The position numbers and the translations under genes were made by a program. The notes beneath the pieces were generated by a model. It searched no databases. It was given only the letters and a program-made list of their open reading frames with translations, and was not told where the DNA came from. Of a DNA stretch of 64,000 nucleotides, positions 9,028 to 17,577 are shown piece by piece. Every line of letters starts with the position of its first letter. Position 1 is the first letter of the stretch. Source of the DNA: an uncultured Celeribacter sp. (GTDB lineage Bacteria > Pseudomonadota > Alphaproteobacteria > Rhodobacterales > Rhodobacteraceae); NCBI RefSeq assembly GCF_963676475.1, contig NZ_OY781106.1:2604001-2668000 (forward strand), written 5' to 3'.

Positions 9028-9915
9028 ATGACCGCACAAATCATCGACGGAAAGGCCTTTGCAGCCGGGCTTGGGGATCGCATCGCCGAGAAAGCCGCCG
9101 TTTTCACCGAAAAATCCGGCCGCGCGCCCGGTCTGGCCGTGGTGCTGGTGGGGTCGGACCCGGCCAGCGAAATCTATGTCCGCTCGAAAGGCCGCATGGC
9201 CCGCAAGCTGGGCATGGAGAGCTTTGAGCACACGCTGCCCGAAGACACGACGCAGGACACCCTCATGGATCTCGTGGCGCAACTCAATGCCGACGAGACC
9301 GTGGACGGCATCCTCGTGCAACTGCCCCTGCCCCGTCACCTCGACAGCCTCCAAGTGATCGAAGCCATTGATCCCGCGAAAGATGTCGACGGTCTGCACC
9401 CGCTCAGCGCTGGCTATCTGGCTTCCGGCCTTCCGGGTCTGGTGTCTTGCACACCGCTTGGCTGTCTGATGCTTTTGAAAGACCAGCTCGGGTCTCTGTC
9501 GGGTCTCGACGCCATTGTCGTGGGCCGGTCGATTTTGGTCGGCAAGCCGATGGCACAGCTTCTTCTGGCTGAGAACTGCACCGTCACCATGGCGCATTCG
9601 CGCACCGCGGATCTGCCGGAGAAAGTCGGCAAGGCGGATATCGTGGTCGCCGCTGTCGGTCAGGCCGAGATGGTCAAAGGCGAATGGATCAAAGAGGGCG
9701 CCACCGTGATCGACGTGGGCACCAGCCGCGTCATCCGCGATGGCGAAAAGCACCTCGTGGGCGATGTCGATTTTGCCTCCGCCGCGACCCGCGCCCGTGC
9801 CATCACGCCGGTGCCCGGCGGGGTCGGTCCGATGACCATCATGACGCTCATGCACAACACGCTGATCGCGGCCTATCGCCGGAAAGGCTACGATGTGCCG
9901 GAGCTGGGTGCATGA
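9028..9915 (+). CDS. folD: Bifunctional methylenetetrahydrofolate dehydrogenase / cyclohydrolase
   Basis: FolD oxidises 5,10-methylene-THF to methenyl-THF with NADP+ and hydrolyses it to 10-formyl-THF, linking the folate-dependent demethylase to PurU. The 295-aa protein starts behind an ideal site (TAAGGAGG, 7 nt before ATG). Visible motifs are the catalytic-lysine region IYVRSKGRMA (about residues 49-58), the LPLPRHLD segment, VVGRSILVGKP in the Rossmann part and PVPGGVGPMTIMTLMHNT near the end. In this operon it supplies the middle C1 oxidation step; it may also be the housekeeping copy. Confidence 0.97.
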   Translation: MTAQIIDGKAFAAGLGDRIAEKAAVFTEKSGRAPGLAVVLVGSDPASEIYVRSKGRMARKLGMESFEHTLPEDTTQDTLMDLVAQLNADETVDGILVQLPLPRHLDSLQVIEAIDPAKDVDGLHPLSAGYLASGLPGLVSCTPLGCLMLLKDQLGSLSGLDAIVVGRSILVGKPMAQLLLAENCTVTMAHSRTADLPEKVGKADIVVAAVGQAEMVKGEWIKEGATVIDVGTSRVIRDGEKHLVGDVDFASAATRARAITPVPGGVGPMTIMTLMHNTLIAAYRRKGYDVPELGA

Positions 9916-9952
9916 CACCACGCCGTGATATAGCTTACGGCACAGATTCTGG

Positions 9953-9981
9953 CCGCGCGGGGGGAGATTTCCTCCGCGCGG
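9953..9981 (+). other. Strong GC hairpin between folD and the dehydrogenase gene
   Basis: CCGCGCGG occurs at 9953-9960 and again, as its own inverted repeat, at 9974-9981, extended by two or three further pairs with one mismatch. No T-run follows, so it is not a standard terminator. It could stabilise or attenuate the transcript. Confidence 0.4.
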
Positions 9982-10081
9982 CTGTCGTCGGTTTCGGGGC
10001 CGACCGTTTCCCCCGTAGATCCCGGCGCGCCCTCCCCGCGCCATTCACAGACAAGCACCTCGAAAAGAAGGATTGAGAGAT

Positions 10082-12643
10082 ATGTCTTCGTTCCCCAACA
10101 GGGCCAAAGTCGTCATCGTCGGTCTCGGCGGCATCGTCGGCGCCTCCGTGGCGCATCACCTCATCGAAAACGGCTGGGATGATATTGTCGGCATCGACAA
10201 ATCCGCCGTGCCGACCGACATCGGGTCGACCGGCCACGCGTCGGACTTCTGCTTTGCCACCAGCCACGATCTGTTGAGCACGTGGAGCACCATGTACTCG
10301 ATGGATTTCTACGAAAAGATGGGCCGCTATTCCCGCATCGGCGGCATCGAAGTGTGCCGCAAAGGCGACGAGGACCGTCTGACCGAACTCAAGCGTCGCT
10401 GTGACTCCGGTCGTGCCTTCGGCTCCAACGTGAAAATGATCACGGCGGCCGAAGCCAAAGAGAAATTCCCGCTTCTCGAAGAAGACGAGATCGAAGCCGC
10501 CATGTGGGACCCGGATGCCGGTCTCGTTGTGCCGCGTTCCCAAGCCGTCGCAGGCGAGCTGATCGACGCTGCCGAAAAAACCGGCAAGCTCAAGGTTTTC
10601 GCCAACACCCCGGCACTTGAACTGTTGACCGAGAACGGTCGCGTCACCGGTGTGAAAACCCATCGTGGCACCATCATGGCCGACTACGTTGTGGTCTGTG
10701 CCGGTCTCTGGGGCCGTTTGATTGCTGAAATGGCGGGCGAAGACCTCCCGGTCATGCCGGTCGACCACCCGCTGACCTTCTTCGGGCCCTATGATGAATT
10801 CGCGGGCACCGGTCTTGAGATTGGCCGTCCGCTGCTGCGCGATCAGGGCAACTCTGCCTATATGCGCGACACCGGCGACCCATCCACCACCGAGGGTGGC
10901 CAGATGGAATGGGGCTACTACTACGAGAAAGACGTGCGCATGGTTCACCCGCGCGACATTCTCGAAAAGGAAGAGGCCCGCATGGGTCCGTCCATGCGCG
11001 ACCTGAGCTTGGAGGACGTGATCGAGCCGCTTGAAAAAGCCATGGAACTGACGCCGATCCTCGCCGAGCTTGGTTTCAACGAAGCGCACTCCTTCAACGG
11101 TCTGCTGCAAACCACCACCGATGGCGGCCCATCCATGGGCGAAAGCCGCAAGCTGCGTGGGTTGTGGTACGCCGTCGCGATCTGGGTCAAAGACGGTCCC
11201 GGCATGGGCAAGCTCATCGCCGACTGGATGACCAAAGGCCGCACCGATGTGGACCACAACGGCATCGACTACGCGCGTTTCAGCGACTACCAGCTGACCG
11301 AAGACTGGATCTGGGGCCGTTGCGAAGAAACCGCCGCCAAAATCTACAACCCGCCAGTGCACCCGCGCGAGCCCTTCGCCAACGGTCGCGGCGTGCGTCG
11401 CTCGCCCTTCTACGAGCGCGAGGTTGAGCTTGGGGGTTACTTCATGGAACTCGGTGGCTGGGAACGGGCCCACGGCTACGCCGCCAACGAGCATCTGCTT
11501 GAGAAATACGCCGATCAGGTTCCGGTGCGTGAGGCCGAATGGGACAACCGTCACTTCTGGCGCGTCTCCAACGCCGAACAGCTTGAGATGTCCGCTGATT
11601 GCGGCATCATCAACCTGTCGCACTTCCACATGACCGACATCTCGGGTCCCGACCACGTTGAGCTGATGGAATACCTCTGTGCGGCGAAAATCGGGGGCGA
11701 CAACAACATCGGCAAGGGTATCTACACCCACATGCTCGATGAAGAAGGCATGGTTCGCGCCGACTTCACGGTGTTCCGTATGGAAGACCGCTGCCGCCTC
11801 GTGAACGGTGCCGACGCCGGTCCGCGCGATCTCATGTACATGAAGCGTATGGCCGAAGACCGCGGTCTCGACGTGACCATCACCGAGACGACCGAGGACT
11901 TCACCACCATCGGCATCTGGGGTCCGAACGCGCGTGAGAACCTGAAAAAGGTTGTCGCCGATCCGGACATGTTGGACATTGAGAACTTCCCCTTTGCGGC
12001 GATCAAACCGATCGAAATCGCAGGCAAGAAAGTCTCCGCGTTCCGCATCTCCTACGTGGGGGAACAAGGTTGGGAACTTCACATGCGCTACGAGGACGGC
12101 CTCGCCGTCTGGGACGCGCTGCGCTCGACCGGCGTGATGGCCGTGGGTGTCGAAACCTACGCCAACTCCCGTCGTCTGGAGAAATCCCTGCGTCTGCAGA
12201 ACGCCGATCTGAACACGATGTACAACCTCTACGAGGCCGACCTGTCGCGCCCGAAAGTGAAAGAGGCGGACTTCGTGGGCAAAGAGAAGCATCTCGAATA
12301 CCGTGCCCGCGAACAGCAACCGGCGATGCTCTGCACGCTGGTGATGGTTGAGCACACGGATAAGAACGGTGTGAAACGCTACCCGAACACCACCATGCCG
12401 GTGATGGACCCGGAAACGGGTGAGGTTCTGATCGACGAGCTTGGCCGTCGTTCGTTCACCTCTTCGGTGGCTTACGGTCCGAGCGTTGGCAAGAACATCG
12501 CGCTGGCTTACCTGCCGAAAGAGTATTGCGAAGTGGGCCGCACGCTCCACGTCACCTATCTCGACGAGACCTACCCGGTCGAGGTGGCTGGCGTCGGCTA
12601 TGCGCCGCTTTACGATCCGGAAAACTCCAAACCGCGCAGCTAA
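10082..12643 (+). CDS. Dimethylglycine/sarcosine dehydrogenase-like flavoprotein with GcvT folate-binding domain
   Basis: This 853-aa enzyme has an N-terminal DAO-type FAD domain (VVIVGLGGIVGASVAHHL, about residues 9-26; STGHASDFCF at the flavin-attachment region of the family) and a C-terminal aminomethyltransferase (GcvT) domain from about residue 430 onward, ending in the barrel domain with PVEVAGVGYAPLYDPENS. Family members remove an N-methyl group from dimethylglycine, sarcosine or related amines, pass electrons to ETF, and hand the one-carbon unit to THF as methylene-THF. The upstream etfBA, purU and folD supply exactly those partners. ATG 10082 was chosen because AAGAAGGATTGAGAGAT precedes it. 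The exact substrate is not determined. Confidence 0.88.
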   Translation: MSSFPNRAKVVIVGLGGIVGASVAHHLIENGWDDIVGIDKSAVPTDIGSTGHASDFCFATSHDLLSTWSTMYSMDFYEKMGRYSRIGGIEVCRKGDEDRLTELKRRCDSGRAFGSNVKMITAAEAKEKFPLLEEDEIEAAMWDPDAGLVVPRSQAVAGELIDAAEKTGKLKVFANTPALELLTENGRVTGVKTHRGTIMADYVVVCAGLWGRLIAEMAGEDLPVMPVDHPLTFFGPYDEFAGTGLEIGRPLLRDQGNSAYMRDTGDPSTTEGGQMEWGYYYEKDVRMVHPRDILEKEEARMGPSMRDLSLEDVIEPLEKAMELTPILAELGFNEAHSFNGLLQTTTDGGPSMGESRKLRGLWYAVAIWVKDGPGMGKLIADWMTKGRTDVDHNGIDYARFSDYQLTEDWIWGRCEETAAKIYNPPVHPREPFANGRGVRRSPFYEREVELGGYFMELGGWERAHGYAANEHLLEKYADQVPVREAEWDNRHFWRVSNAEQLEMSADCGIINLSHFHMTDISGPDHVELMEYLCAAKIGGDNNIGKGIYTHMLDEEGMVRADFTVFRMEDRCRLVNGADAGPRDLMYMKRMAEDRGLDVTITETTEDFTTIGIWGPNARENLKKVVADPDMLDIENFPFAAIKPIEIAGKKVSAFRISYVGEQGWELHMRYEDGLAVWDALRSTGVMAVGVETYANSRRLEKSLRLQNADLNTMYNLYEADLSRPKVKEADFVGKEKHLEYRAREQQPAMLCTLVMVEHTDKNGVKRYPNTTMPVMDPETGEVLIDELGRRSFTSSVAYGPSVGKNIALAYLPKEYCEVGRTLHVTYLDETYPVEVAGVGYAPLYDPENSKPRS

Positions 12644-12664
12644 GGCACAGTATGAACATCAAAA

Positions 12665-12697
12665 GAATGGGGCGCTTCATGCGCCCCATTTTTTTTG
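12665..12697 (+). terminator. Intrinsic terminator of the etfB-to-dehydrogenase operon
   Basis: AATGGGGCGC (12666-12675) and GCGCCCCATT (12681-12690) make a perfect 10-bp stem with a 5-nt loop (TTCAT), followed by a run of seven T. It begins 22 nt after the dehydrogenase stop. Confidence 0.92.
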
Positions 12698-12875
12698 CCC
12701 TTTGGCCATCACACCGCATGTTCCCTCAATCGCCAAAGGAAACGACCGGCAAGATCTCCCCTGCCGGTCGCGGTGTAGACTCGTGTCGGACCTTGCTCGG
12801 TCCCACAAGCTGCGCGCGCTTACACGCCGGCGTAGACCGAGAACATGCTGGCGGTGCGTGCGCCCGGCTAGAAGG

Positions 12876-12932
12876 TCACATGCGGCCCAGTTTGCCGCCC
12901 ATGAGACCCGATCCCAAAATGCCGATTTTCAT
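12876..12932 (-). pseudogene. Truncated N-terminus of an NAD(P)-binding (F420-reductase-like) oxidoreductase
   Basis: Reading from ATG 12932 on the minus strand gives MKIGILGSGLMGGKLGRM and then a stop. This is the characteristic Rossmann N-terminus of the NADPH-dependent F420 reductase-like/NADP oxidoreductase family (GxGxMG), of which full members are about 200-220 aa. The remainder is absent; the 178 nt downstream, to the terminator, encode nothing recognisable. It starts 17 nt after the end of the decarboxylase-like remnant, on the same strand, as expected for a former operon. Confidence 0.65.
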
Positions 12933-12949
12933 GCCAAGCTCTCCCTCAG

Positions 12950-13135
12950 TTACTCAGATGTCTCTGCGCGGCTCTCGAACACCTCTTTCGCGACCGGCAT
13001 GGCAGAGAAGACCTTCGGCCAGCCCGCATAGAAGGCCAGATGCGACAGCATGGCGCCGACTTCCTCTTGGTGTGTTTCCAGACATATGGGGCGGAGGACC
13101 GCGCAGTTAATGCCGCTCAACATCACGACACTCAT
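12950..13135 (-). pseudogene. C-terminal remnant of a carboxymuconolactone decarboxylase-family protein
   Basis: The minus-strand frame ending at 12950 encodes QEEVGAMLSHLAFYAGWPKV and then FSAMPVAKEVFES. This is the typical C-terminal helix pair of small CMD/AhpD-like proteins (HLAFYAGWP motif). The N-terminal half, including the usual catalytic cysteine region, is missing: the residues upstream of about 13081 do not resemble the family. It lies between the oxidoreductase remnant and the LysR remnant, all on the minus strand. Confidence 0.65.
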
Positions 13136-13156
13136 GAGCCGCTTTCATCAATCCCG

Positions 13157-13372
13157 TCAGGACCGCTCCCTGAGCGCCTCCAAGACCACGGTGAAAGCCG
13201 AAGACGGTCTCTGGAGCCATGAGTCGAGAGCCGCAGGCCGAGACGCTGTTCAAGCCCCTTTGTGACTGAGCGCCGATTGCGACACGTTGAGCCGTGCGGC
13301 CGCCTTGGTAAAGCTACGCTCTTAGGCCACTGTGGCGAAGGCAATAAGATCGTTGATGTTTTCTCGTATCAT
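13157..13372 (-). pseudogene. Internally deleted LysR-family regulator remnant
   Basis: From ATG 13372 the minus strand reads MIRENINDLIAFATVA, an in-frame TAA, then ERSFTKAAARLNVSQSALSH, which is a LysR winged-helix N-terminus. A frameshift then gives GLEQRLGLRL, and a second shift gives SSAFTVVLEALRERS followed by a stop at 13157, which matches a typical LysR C-terminus. Some 200 codons of the effector domain are missing. The gene is therefore non-functional, with at least one stop, two frame changes and one large deletion. Confidence 0.75.
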
Positions 13373-13555
13373 CGCGCAATCCATCGTTTTTCAGACTGCC
13401 TTTGGTCTGATCCTTTTGGCGATCTGTGGCATGATATATATCTACAGCTCATAAGGTCGACCGATTATCCGATTGAGAGCATAAGCTCCACGCGACCAAT
13501 TTCGCCCCATATCAAGCGGCTTTCCGTTCGCCTTCGAACAAGCTAAGATTTCCTA

Positions 13556-14212
13556 ATGTCCACGCATCGCCCTCCCCACACGCCCGGCCATGCCATCGAC
13601 CCTGACAGGATGATCGCCTGCCCGGCCTGTGACGCTTTGCTGGTTGATCGGGAGGTGGCGATGGGCGACACCGCCTCTTGTCCGCGCTGCCAAACGGTGA
13701 TCGAAGCGCCGCGACCACTGGCGATGACCCGGATCATCATGCTGGCCCTGGCCGCGCTCATCCTGATGATCGCCGCCGTGTTCTTTCCGTTTCTGGAACT
13801 GGGTGCGGCGGGCATGGTGCGGCGCAGTTCTTTGCTGGACACGGTGATGGCCTTCTCAACCGGGCTGACAGCCCCCTTGACCATCGCCATGGCGGCACTG
13901 ATCGTCATCCTCCCCGTGACAAGGTTCCTGACACTTCTATATGTGCTGGGACCGATGGCCTTTGGCTGGCACCCCGCGCGTCATGCCGCAGGTGCTTTTC
14001 GGCTGGCCGAAACCCTGCGGCCTTGGGCCATGGCGGAGGTCTTCATCGTCGGCGTCGCCGTGGCGCTGGTGAAAGTGGCGGGGCTCGCGCATGTTTCTTT
14101 GGGGCCTGCGTTCTGGGCCTTTGTCGCCTTGGTGATCGTGACCGTATTGAAAGACAATTTTATGAGCAGAGTGACCGTTTGGAAAACGCTGGAAGCCCGC
14201 CGCACATCCTGA
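13556..14212 (+). CDS. pqiA: PqiA-like (LetA-type) membrane protein, first half
   Basis: This 218-aa protein corresponds to one half of the two-domain PqiA/LetA inner-membrane protein that works with an MCE-domain partner in lipid traffic across the envelope. It has a cytoplasmic zinc-ribbon-like pair of CxxC motifs (CPACDALL at about residues 22-29, CPRCQTVI at 42-49) and four hydrophobic helices (about 58-80, 103-125, 127-145 and 160-195). The stop at 14210-14212 lies inside the next gene in another frame, so the two are translationally coupled. Full-length PqiA of E. coli is a single chain of about 417 aa. Confidence 0.88.
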   Translation: MSTHRPPHTPGHAIDPDRMIACPACDALLVDREVAMGDTASCPRCQTVIEAPRPLAMTRIIMLALAALILMIAAVFFPFLELGAAGMVRRSSLLDTVMAFSTGLTAPLTIAMAALIVILPVTRFLTLLYVLGPMAFGWHPARHAAGAFRLAETLRPWAMAEVFIVGVAVALVKVAGLAHVSLGPAFWAFVALVIVTVLKDNFMSRVTVWKTLEARRTS

Positions 14213-14817
14213 CCGCGCGCGACGCGGGCCTTGTCGGCTGCACGCAATGTGGCAAGGTGCACCTGCCCTCTGTGGCGGTCTGTTCCCGCTGTGGCGCAGC
14301 ACTTCATGCGCGTGACATTGCGAACCTGCAAAAGGTCTGGGCTTGGCTGATCGCAGGCCTCGTGGTCTATATCCCCGCGAATCTCTACCCGATGCTGGCC
14401 ACAGCAAGCCTTGGCCACACCACGGAGAACACCATTCTGGGCGGCGTGATCGAACTGATGCGTCACGGCTCCTACGGGGTGGCTTTGATCGTCTTTGTCG
14501 CGTCAATCATCATCCCCGTCGCCAAATTCATCGCCATCGCCTTTCTCGCCCTGACCGTAACACGGCGCGTAAAAATGTCCGCCCATCGCCGACACGTCCT
14601 GTTCGAAGTGGTTGAATTCATCGGGCGGTGGTCAATGATTGATGTGTTTGTTGTTGCTATCCTCTCTTCTCTGGTAAGGCTGGATTTCGCGGCGACGATC
14701 ACGCCGGGGATTGCGGCGGTCAGCTTTGCGCTCTCCGTGGCCTTTACGATGATCGCGGCACTGAGTTTCGATGAACGCCTGATCTGGGATGCGAGTGAGA
14801 ATGAACCAAGAGACTGA
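14179..14817 (+). CDS. pqiA: PqiA-like (LetA-type) membrane protein, second half
   Basis: This frame encodes the second PqiA unit: a zinc-ribbon (CTQCGKVHLPSVAVCSRCGA) and four membrane helices with the family segment LYPMLATASLGHTTENTILG. No ATG exists before the first CxxC. The best start is TTG at 14179 (LENAGSPPHILTARDAG), giving 212 aa and a 34-nt overlap with the first half. A GTG further on would remove the first CxxC. The stop overlaps the MCE gene start at 14801. The three genes are thus packed for coupled translation. Confidence 0.85.
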   Translation: MENAGSPPHILTARDAGLVGCTQCGKVHLPSVAVCSRCGAALHARDIANLQKVWAWLIAGLVVYIPANLYPMLATASLGHTTENTILGGVIELMRHGSYGVALIVFVASIIIPVAKFIAIAFLALTVTRRVKMSAHRRHVLFEVVEFIGRWSMIDVFVVAILSSLVRLDFAATITPGIAAVSFALSVAFTMIAALSFDERLIWDASENEPRD

Positions 14818-16927
14818 CACCACCCCGCCAAACGGCCCGGCCGATATGGTGATCTCGCCGCCGAAACGCAGCTTTTGGCGCAATCTTTCCTATGTCTGGC
14901 TCGTGCCCTTCGCAGCGCTTCTGGTCACCCTGTTCATCGCCTGGCAAAGCTGGGCCGAACGCGGGCAGAAGATCGAGATTCTGTTTGAGAACGCCGCCGG
15001 CATCACCGCCGACGAGACCACATTACGTTACAGGGACGTCGAAATCGGTATCGTCGAAGAGGTGACCTTCGCCCCCGATCTGGCCTCCGTCGTCGTCAGC
15101 GCGCGGATCGACCGCACCGTCGCCGCTTCGCTGCCAGAAGATGCGCAATTCTGGATTGTCCGCCCTGAGGTCTCCGCCAGCGGCATCACTGGCCTCTCCA
15201 CCGTGCTCTCGGGCGCCTATATCCAGGCCGCTTTCGATCCCGTGCCCGAGGCAAAAGCCACGCGTTTTACCGGCCTTGAGAACACGCCGCTGATCCTGCC
15301 CGGCATGCGCGGCACGAAAGTGACGCTGCGCACCGACTCCGGCACCCAGCTCACCCCCGGCGCGCCGATCTTTCACCAAGGCATCGAGGTCGGCAAAATC
15401 GAAACCCCGCGCCTGATGGACAGCGGCGAAGGCGTCATCGTCGATGCCTTCATCAACGCACCCTACGACAGCCGCCTGACCAGTGCTGCGCGGTTCTGGC
15501 AGGTTTCCGGCTTTTCGGTGAACATCGGCCCCAGCGGGTTGAACCTTTCGGTCGGCTCGATTGCCAGCCTCGTGCGCGGCGGCATCGCCTTTGACACCGT
15601 GTTCTCCGGCAGCGAACCGATCCGCAGCGGGCAGGTGTTCGATCTTTACGACGACGAAGACACCGCCCGCGCCAGCGTGTTTCGCGAGGAAATCGAGAAC
15701 CCGGTCGATCTGACCGTGGAATTCGATGAATCCGTCAGCGGCCTGACTGCGGGCTCTTCCGTGGTCTACAAAGGCGTCAAGATCGGCTCTGTCTCCTTCC
15801 TCGGCGCCTTCATCGAAGAGCGCAACGACACGCAAGAGGTCGTGCTGCGTTCGGTGATCTCCATCGACCCGCAGCGGCTGGGCCTCGACGCCGATGCGCC
15901 CACCGCCGAGGTCATCGCGTTCTTCTCGAATGCGGTCCAAAACGGGCTGCGCGCGCGATTGGCGACGCAGAGCATCTTTAGCCGCTCTTTGGTGGTCGAG
16001 CTGGTGGAACTGCCCGATGCCGCGCCGGACACTCTGGGCATTTTCGCGGAAACTGCGCCTTTGTTGCCCTCTGTCGCCTCCGATCTTCCGGATGTCGGCG
16101 CCACCGCCGAGGGGCTATTGCAGCGCGTGAACGACCTTCCGGTCGAGGAGTTGTTGGATCAGACCATCGCCACATTGGCCGCCGTGGAAAGCCTCGCGGG
16201 GGATGAAAACCTGCGCGCGGCCCCCGATGCCTTTGTCGCGCTTTTGGATGACGCGCGCGGCCTCATCGGCAGCCCGGAGACCCAGGCCCTGCCCGCTGAG
16301 TTGAACACCGCCGTCTCGGAACTGCGCGCCGTCGCGGAACAGCTGCGCCAGGCCGATGCGGTGAACCGCCTTGTCGCCGCTCTGGACGCCGCAGAAGAAG
16401 CCGCCACCTCCGTCACGGATGTCGCGGCCAATATCGACACGGCGACCGAGACCCTGCCCGATCTGATCGCGGATTTGCAGGCGCTCACCGAAAAAGCCAA
16501 TGCGCTTGAGGTCGAACAATTCCTGGCCGCCGCCGCCGCCTTTCTCGAAGGCGCAGATCGCCTGGTCGACACGCCCGACATGCGCGCACTTCCGGCCAGC
16601 CTCACGGGCGCGTTGGATGAGGCGCGCGAGGCTTTGGCGGAATTGCGCGAGGGCGGCTTGATCGAGAACACAAATGCCACGCTGGCCTCCGCGCGCGAAG
16701 CGGCCTCGGCGGTCGAAGATGCCACCGCGAATCTGCCCGAACTGTCGCGGCGGATCGAGGCCTTGGTGGCCGAGGCTGAGCGCACCCTGTCGGATTACGG
16801 CTCGCAATCCAGTTTCAACCGCGAGACAATTTCGTCGTTGCGCGAAGTGCGCGCCGCGGCAGAAGCGCTCAGCAAACTCGCCCGCGCCATCGAGCGCAAT
16901 CCCAATTCACTCTTGTTTGGACGGTGA
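14801..16927 (+). CDS. pqiB: PqiB-like MCE-domain protein
   Basis: This 708-aa protein is anchored by a single N-terminal membrane helix (about residues 30-48, VWLVPFAALLVTLFIAWQSW) and carries three successive MCE/MlaD domains (about 50-140, 160-250 and 280-380; for example YRDVEIGIVEEVTF and VVYKGVKIGSVSF). A long alanine- and glutamate-rich helical C-terminal region (about 400-700) follows. PqiB-type proteins form stacked hexameric rings with a helical needle bridging the inner and outer membranes for lipid transport. It is longer than E. coli PqiB (about 546 aa), the excess being in the helical tail. ATG 14801 was preferred over 14789. Confidence 0.93.
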   Translation: MNQETDTTPPNGPADMVISPPKRSFWRNLSYVWLVPFAALLVTLFIAWQSWAERGQKIEILFENAAGITADETTLRYRDVEIGIVEEVTFAPDLASVVVSARIDRTVAASLPEDAQFWIVRPEVSASGITGLSTVLSGAYIQAAFDPVPEAKATRFTGLENTPLILPGMRGTKVTLRTDSGTQLTPGAPIFHQGIEVGKIETPRLMDSGEGVIVDAFINAPYDSRLTSAARFWQVSGFSVNIGPSGLNLSVGSIASLVRGGIAFDTVFSGSEPIRSGQVFDLYDDEDTARASVFREEIENPVDLTVEFDESVSGLTAGSSVVYKGVKIGSVSFLGAFIEERNDTQEVVLRSVISIDPQRLGLDADAPTAEVIAFFSNAVQNGLRARLATQSIFSRSLVVELVELPDAAPDTLGIFAETAPLLPSVASDLPDVGATAEGLLQRVNDLPVEELLDQTIATLAAVESLAGDENLRAAPDAFVALLDDARGLIGSPETQALPAELNTAVSELRAVAEQLRQADAVNRLVAALDAAEEAATSVTDVAANIDTATETLPDLIADLQALTEKANALEVEQFLAAAAAFLEGADRLVDTPDMRALPASLTGALDEAREALAELREGGLIENTNATLASAREAASAVEDATANLPELSRRIEALVAEAERTLSDYGSQSSFNRETISSLREVRAAAEALSKLARAIERNPNSLLFGR

Positions 16928-17502
16928 CCGAAATGCTTCGTTTTCTCCCCCTCGCTCTTCTTGCGCTGACTGCATGTGGCGGCACCGAACCGCGCTATCT
17001 GATCGACAGCGCACCCGTCGCGACCACTCAGGTGCGGATGCAGGTGGCGACACTGGAGATGCGCGAGGTCTCCCTGCCCGCCTATGCCGAAGAGTCGCAG
17101 ATTTTGATCGAAGGCGCGGATGGCGCCCTGACGCCTTTGGACAATGCACTTTGGGCCGATGAGCCGCGCCGGGCCGTGACCCTGCGTCTGGCGGAGGCGA
17201 TTTCGCGGGGCGGGTCCGCAACGGTCGCCGCCGAGCCCTGGCCGCTTGAGACGCCTGCGCAGGCCGCTGTGCATGTGCAGGTTTCCGATATGGTGGCGCG
17301 CGCGCCGGGACAATCAGGGGGACAATTTGACCTGAAAGGCCAGTTTGCGATTTCCTCTTATGACCATGTTGTGCGAGAACGGATCAGACGGTTCGATATC
17401 TCTGTGCCGATGCCGGACGCGAGCCCCGCAGGCATTGCGCGCGCCTCGGGGCAAGCGCTGCAAAATTTGGCACGAGAGATCACCCAAGAGCTGAGCCGGT
17501 AA
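16924..17502 (+). CDS. pqiC: PqiC-like lipoprotein
   Basis: This 192-aa lipoprotein has a short hydrophobic signal ending in a lipobox (LLALTAC, then GGTEPRYLID), so the mature protein should be lipid-anchored. The body matches ABC-type transport auxiliary lipoproteins (PqiC/YmbA, DUF330), which cap the PqiB needle at the outer membrane. The GTG start at 16924 overlaps the pqiB stop (GTGA); ATG 16933 is an equally plausible start that still leaves the lipobox intact. It completes a pqiAABC operon. Confidence 0.9.
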   Translation: MTEMLRFLPLALLALTACGGTEPRYLIDSAPVATTQVRMQVATLEMREVSLPAYAEESQILIEGADGALTPLDNALWADEPRRAVTLRLAEAISRGGSATVAAEPWPLETPAQAAVHVQVSDMVARAPGQSGGQFDLKGQFAISSYDHVVRERIRRFDISVPMPDASPAGIARASGQALQNLAREITQELSR

Positions 17503-17541
17503 CTTTCTCCGATTCAATTCCTGTCAAGCACTATCTATATA

Positions 17542-17572
17542 TTGACAGTAGGCCCCCTCAGGAAGCTATATG
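17542..17572 (+). promoter_or_regulatory. Candidate promoter for nrdHIEF
   Basis: A consensus -35 TTGACA (17542-17547) is followed by a weak TATA-like -10 (CTATAT, 17566-17571) at an 18-nt spacing, just ahead of the riboswitch. TTGACAG is also the right arm of an inverted repeat with CTGTCAA at 17521-17527. The AT-rich centre (CTATCTATATATTG) loosely resembles an NrdR box. Confidence 0.45.
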
Positions 17573-17577
17573 ATGTT

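Noticed and set aside
9935..12550. Very long open frame (871 codons) antisense to the dehydrogenase gene
   Set aside because: Rich in His, Arg, Gly and Val with no domain; it is a GC-skew shadow of the well-supported plus-strand gene.
12441..13110. Plus-strand frames over the dehydrogenase end and the graveyard region
   Set aside because: They run through the terminator and have no domain. The only family-like sequence here is the minus-strand remnants.
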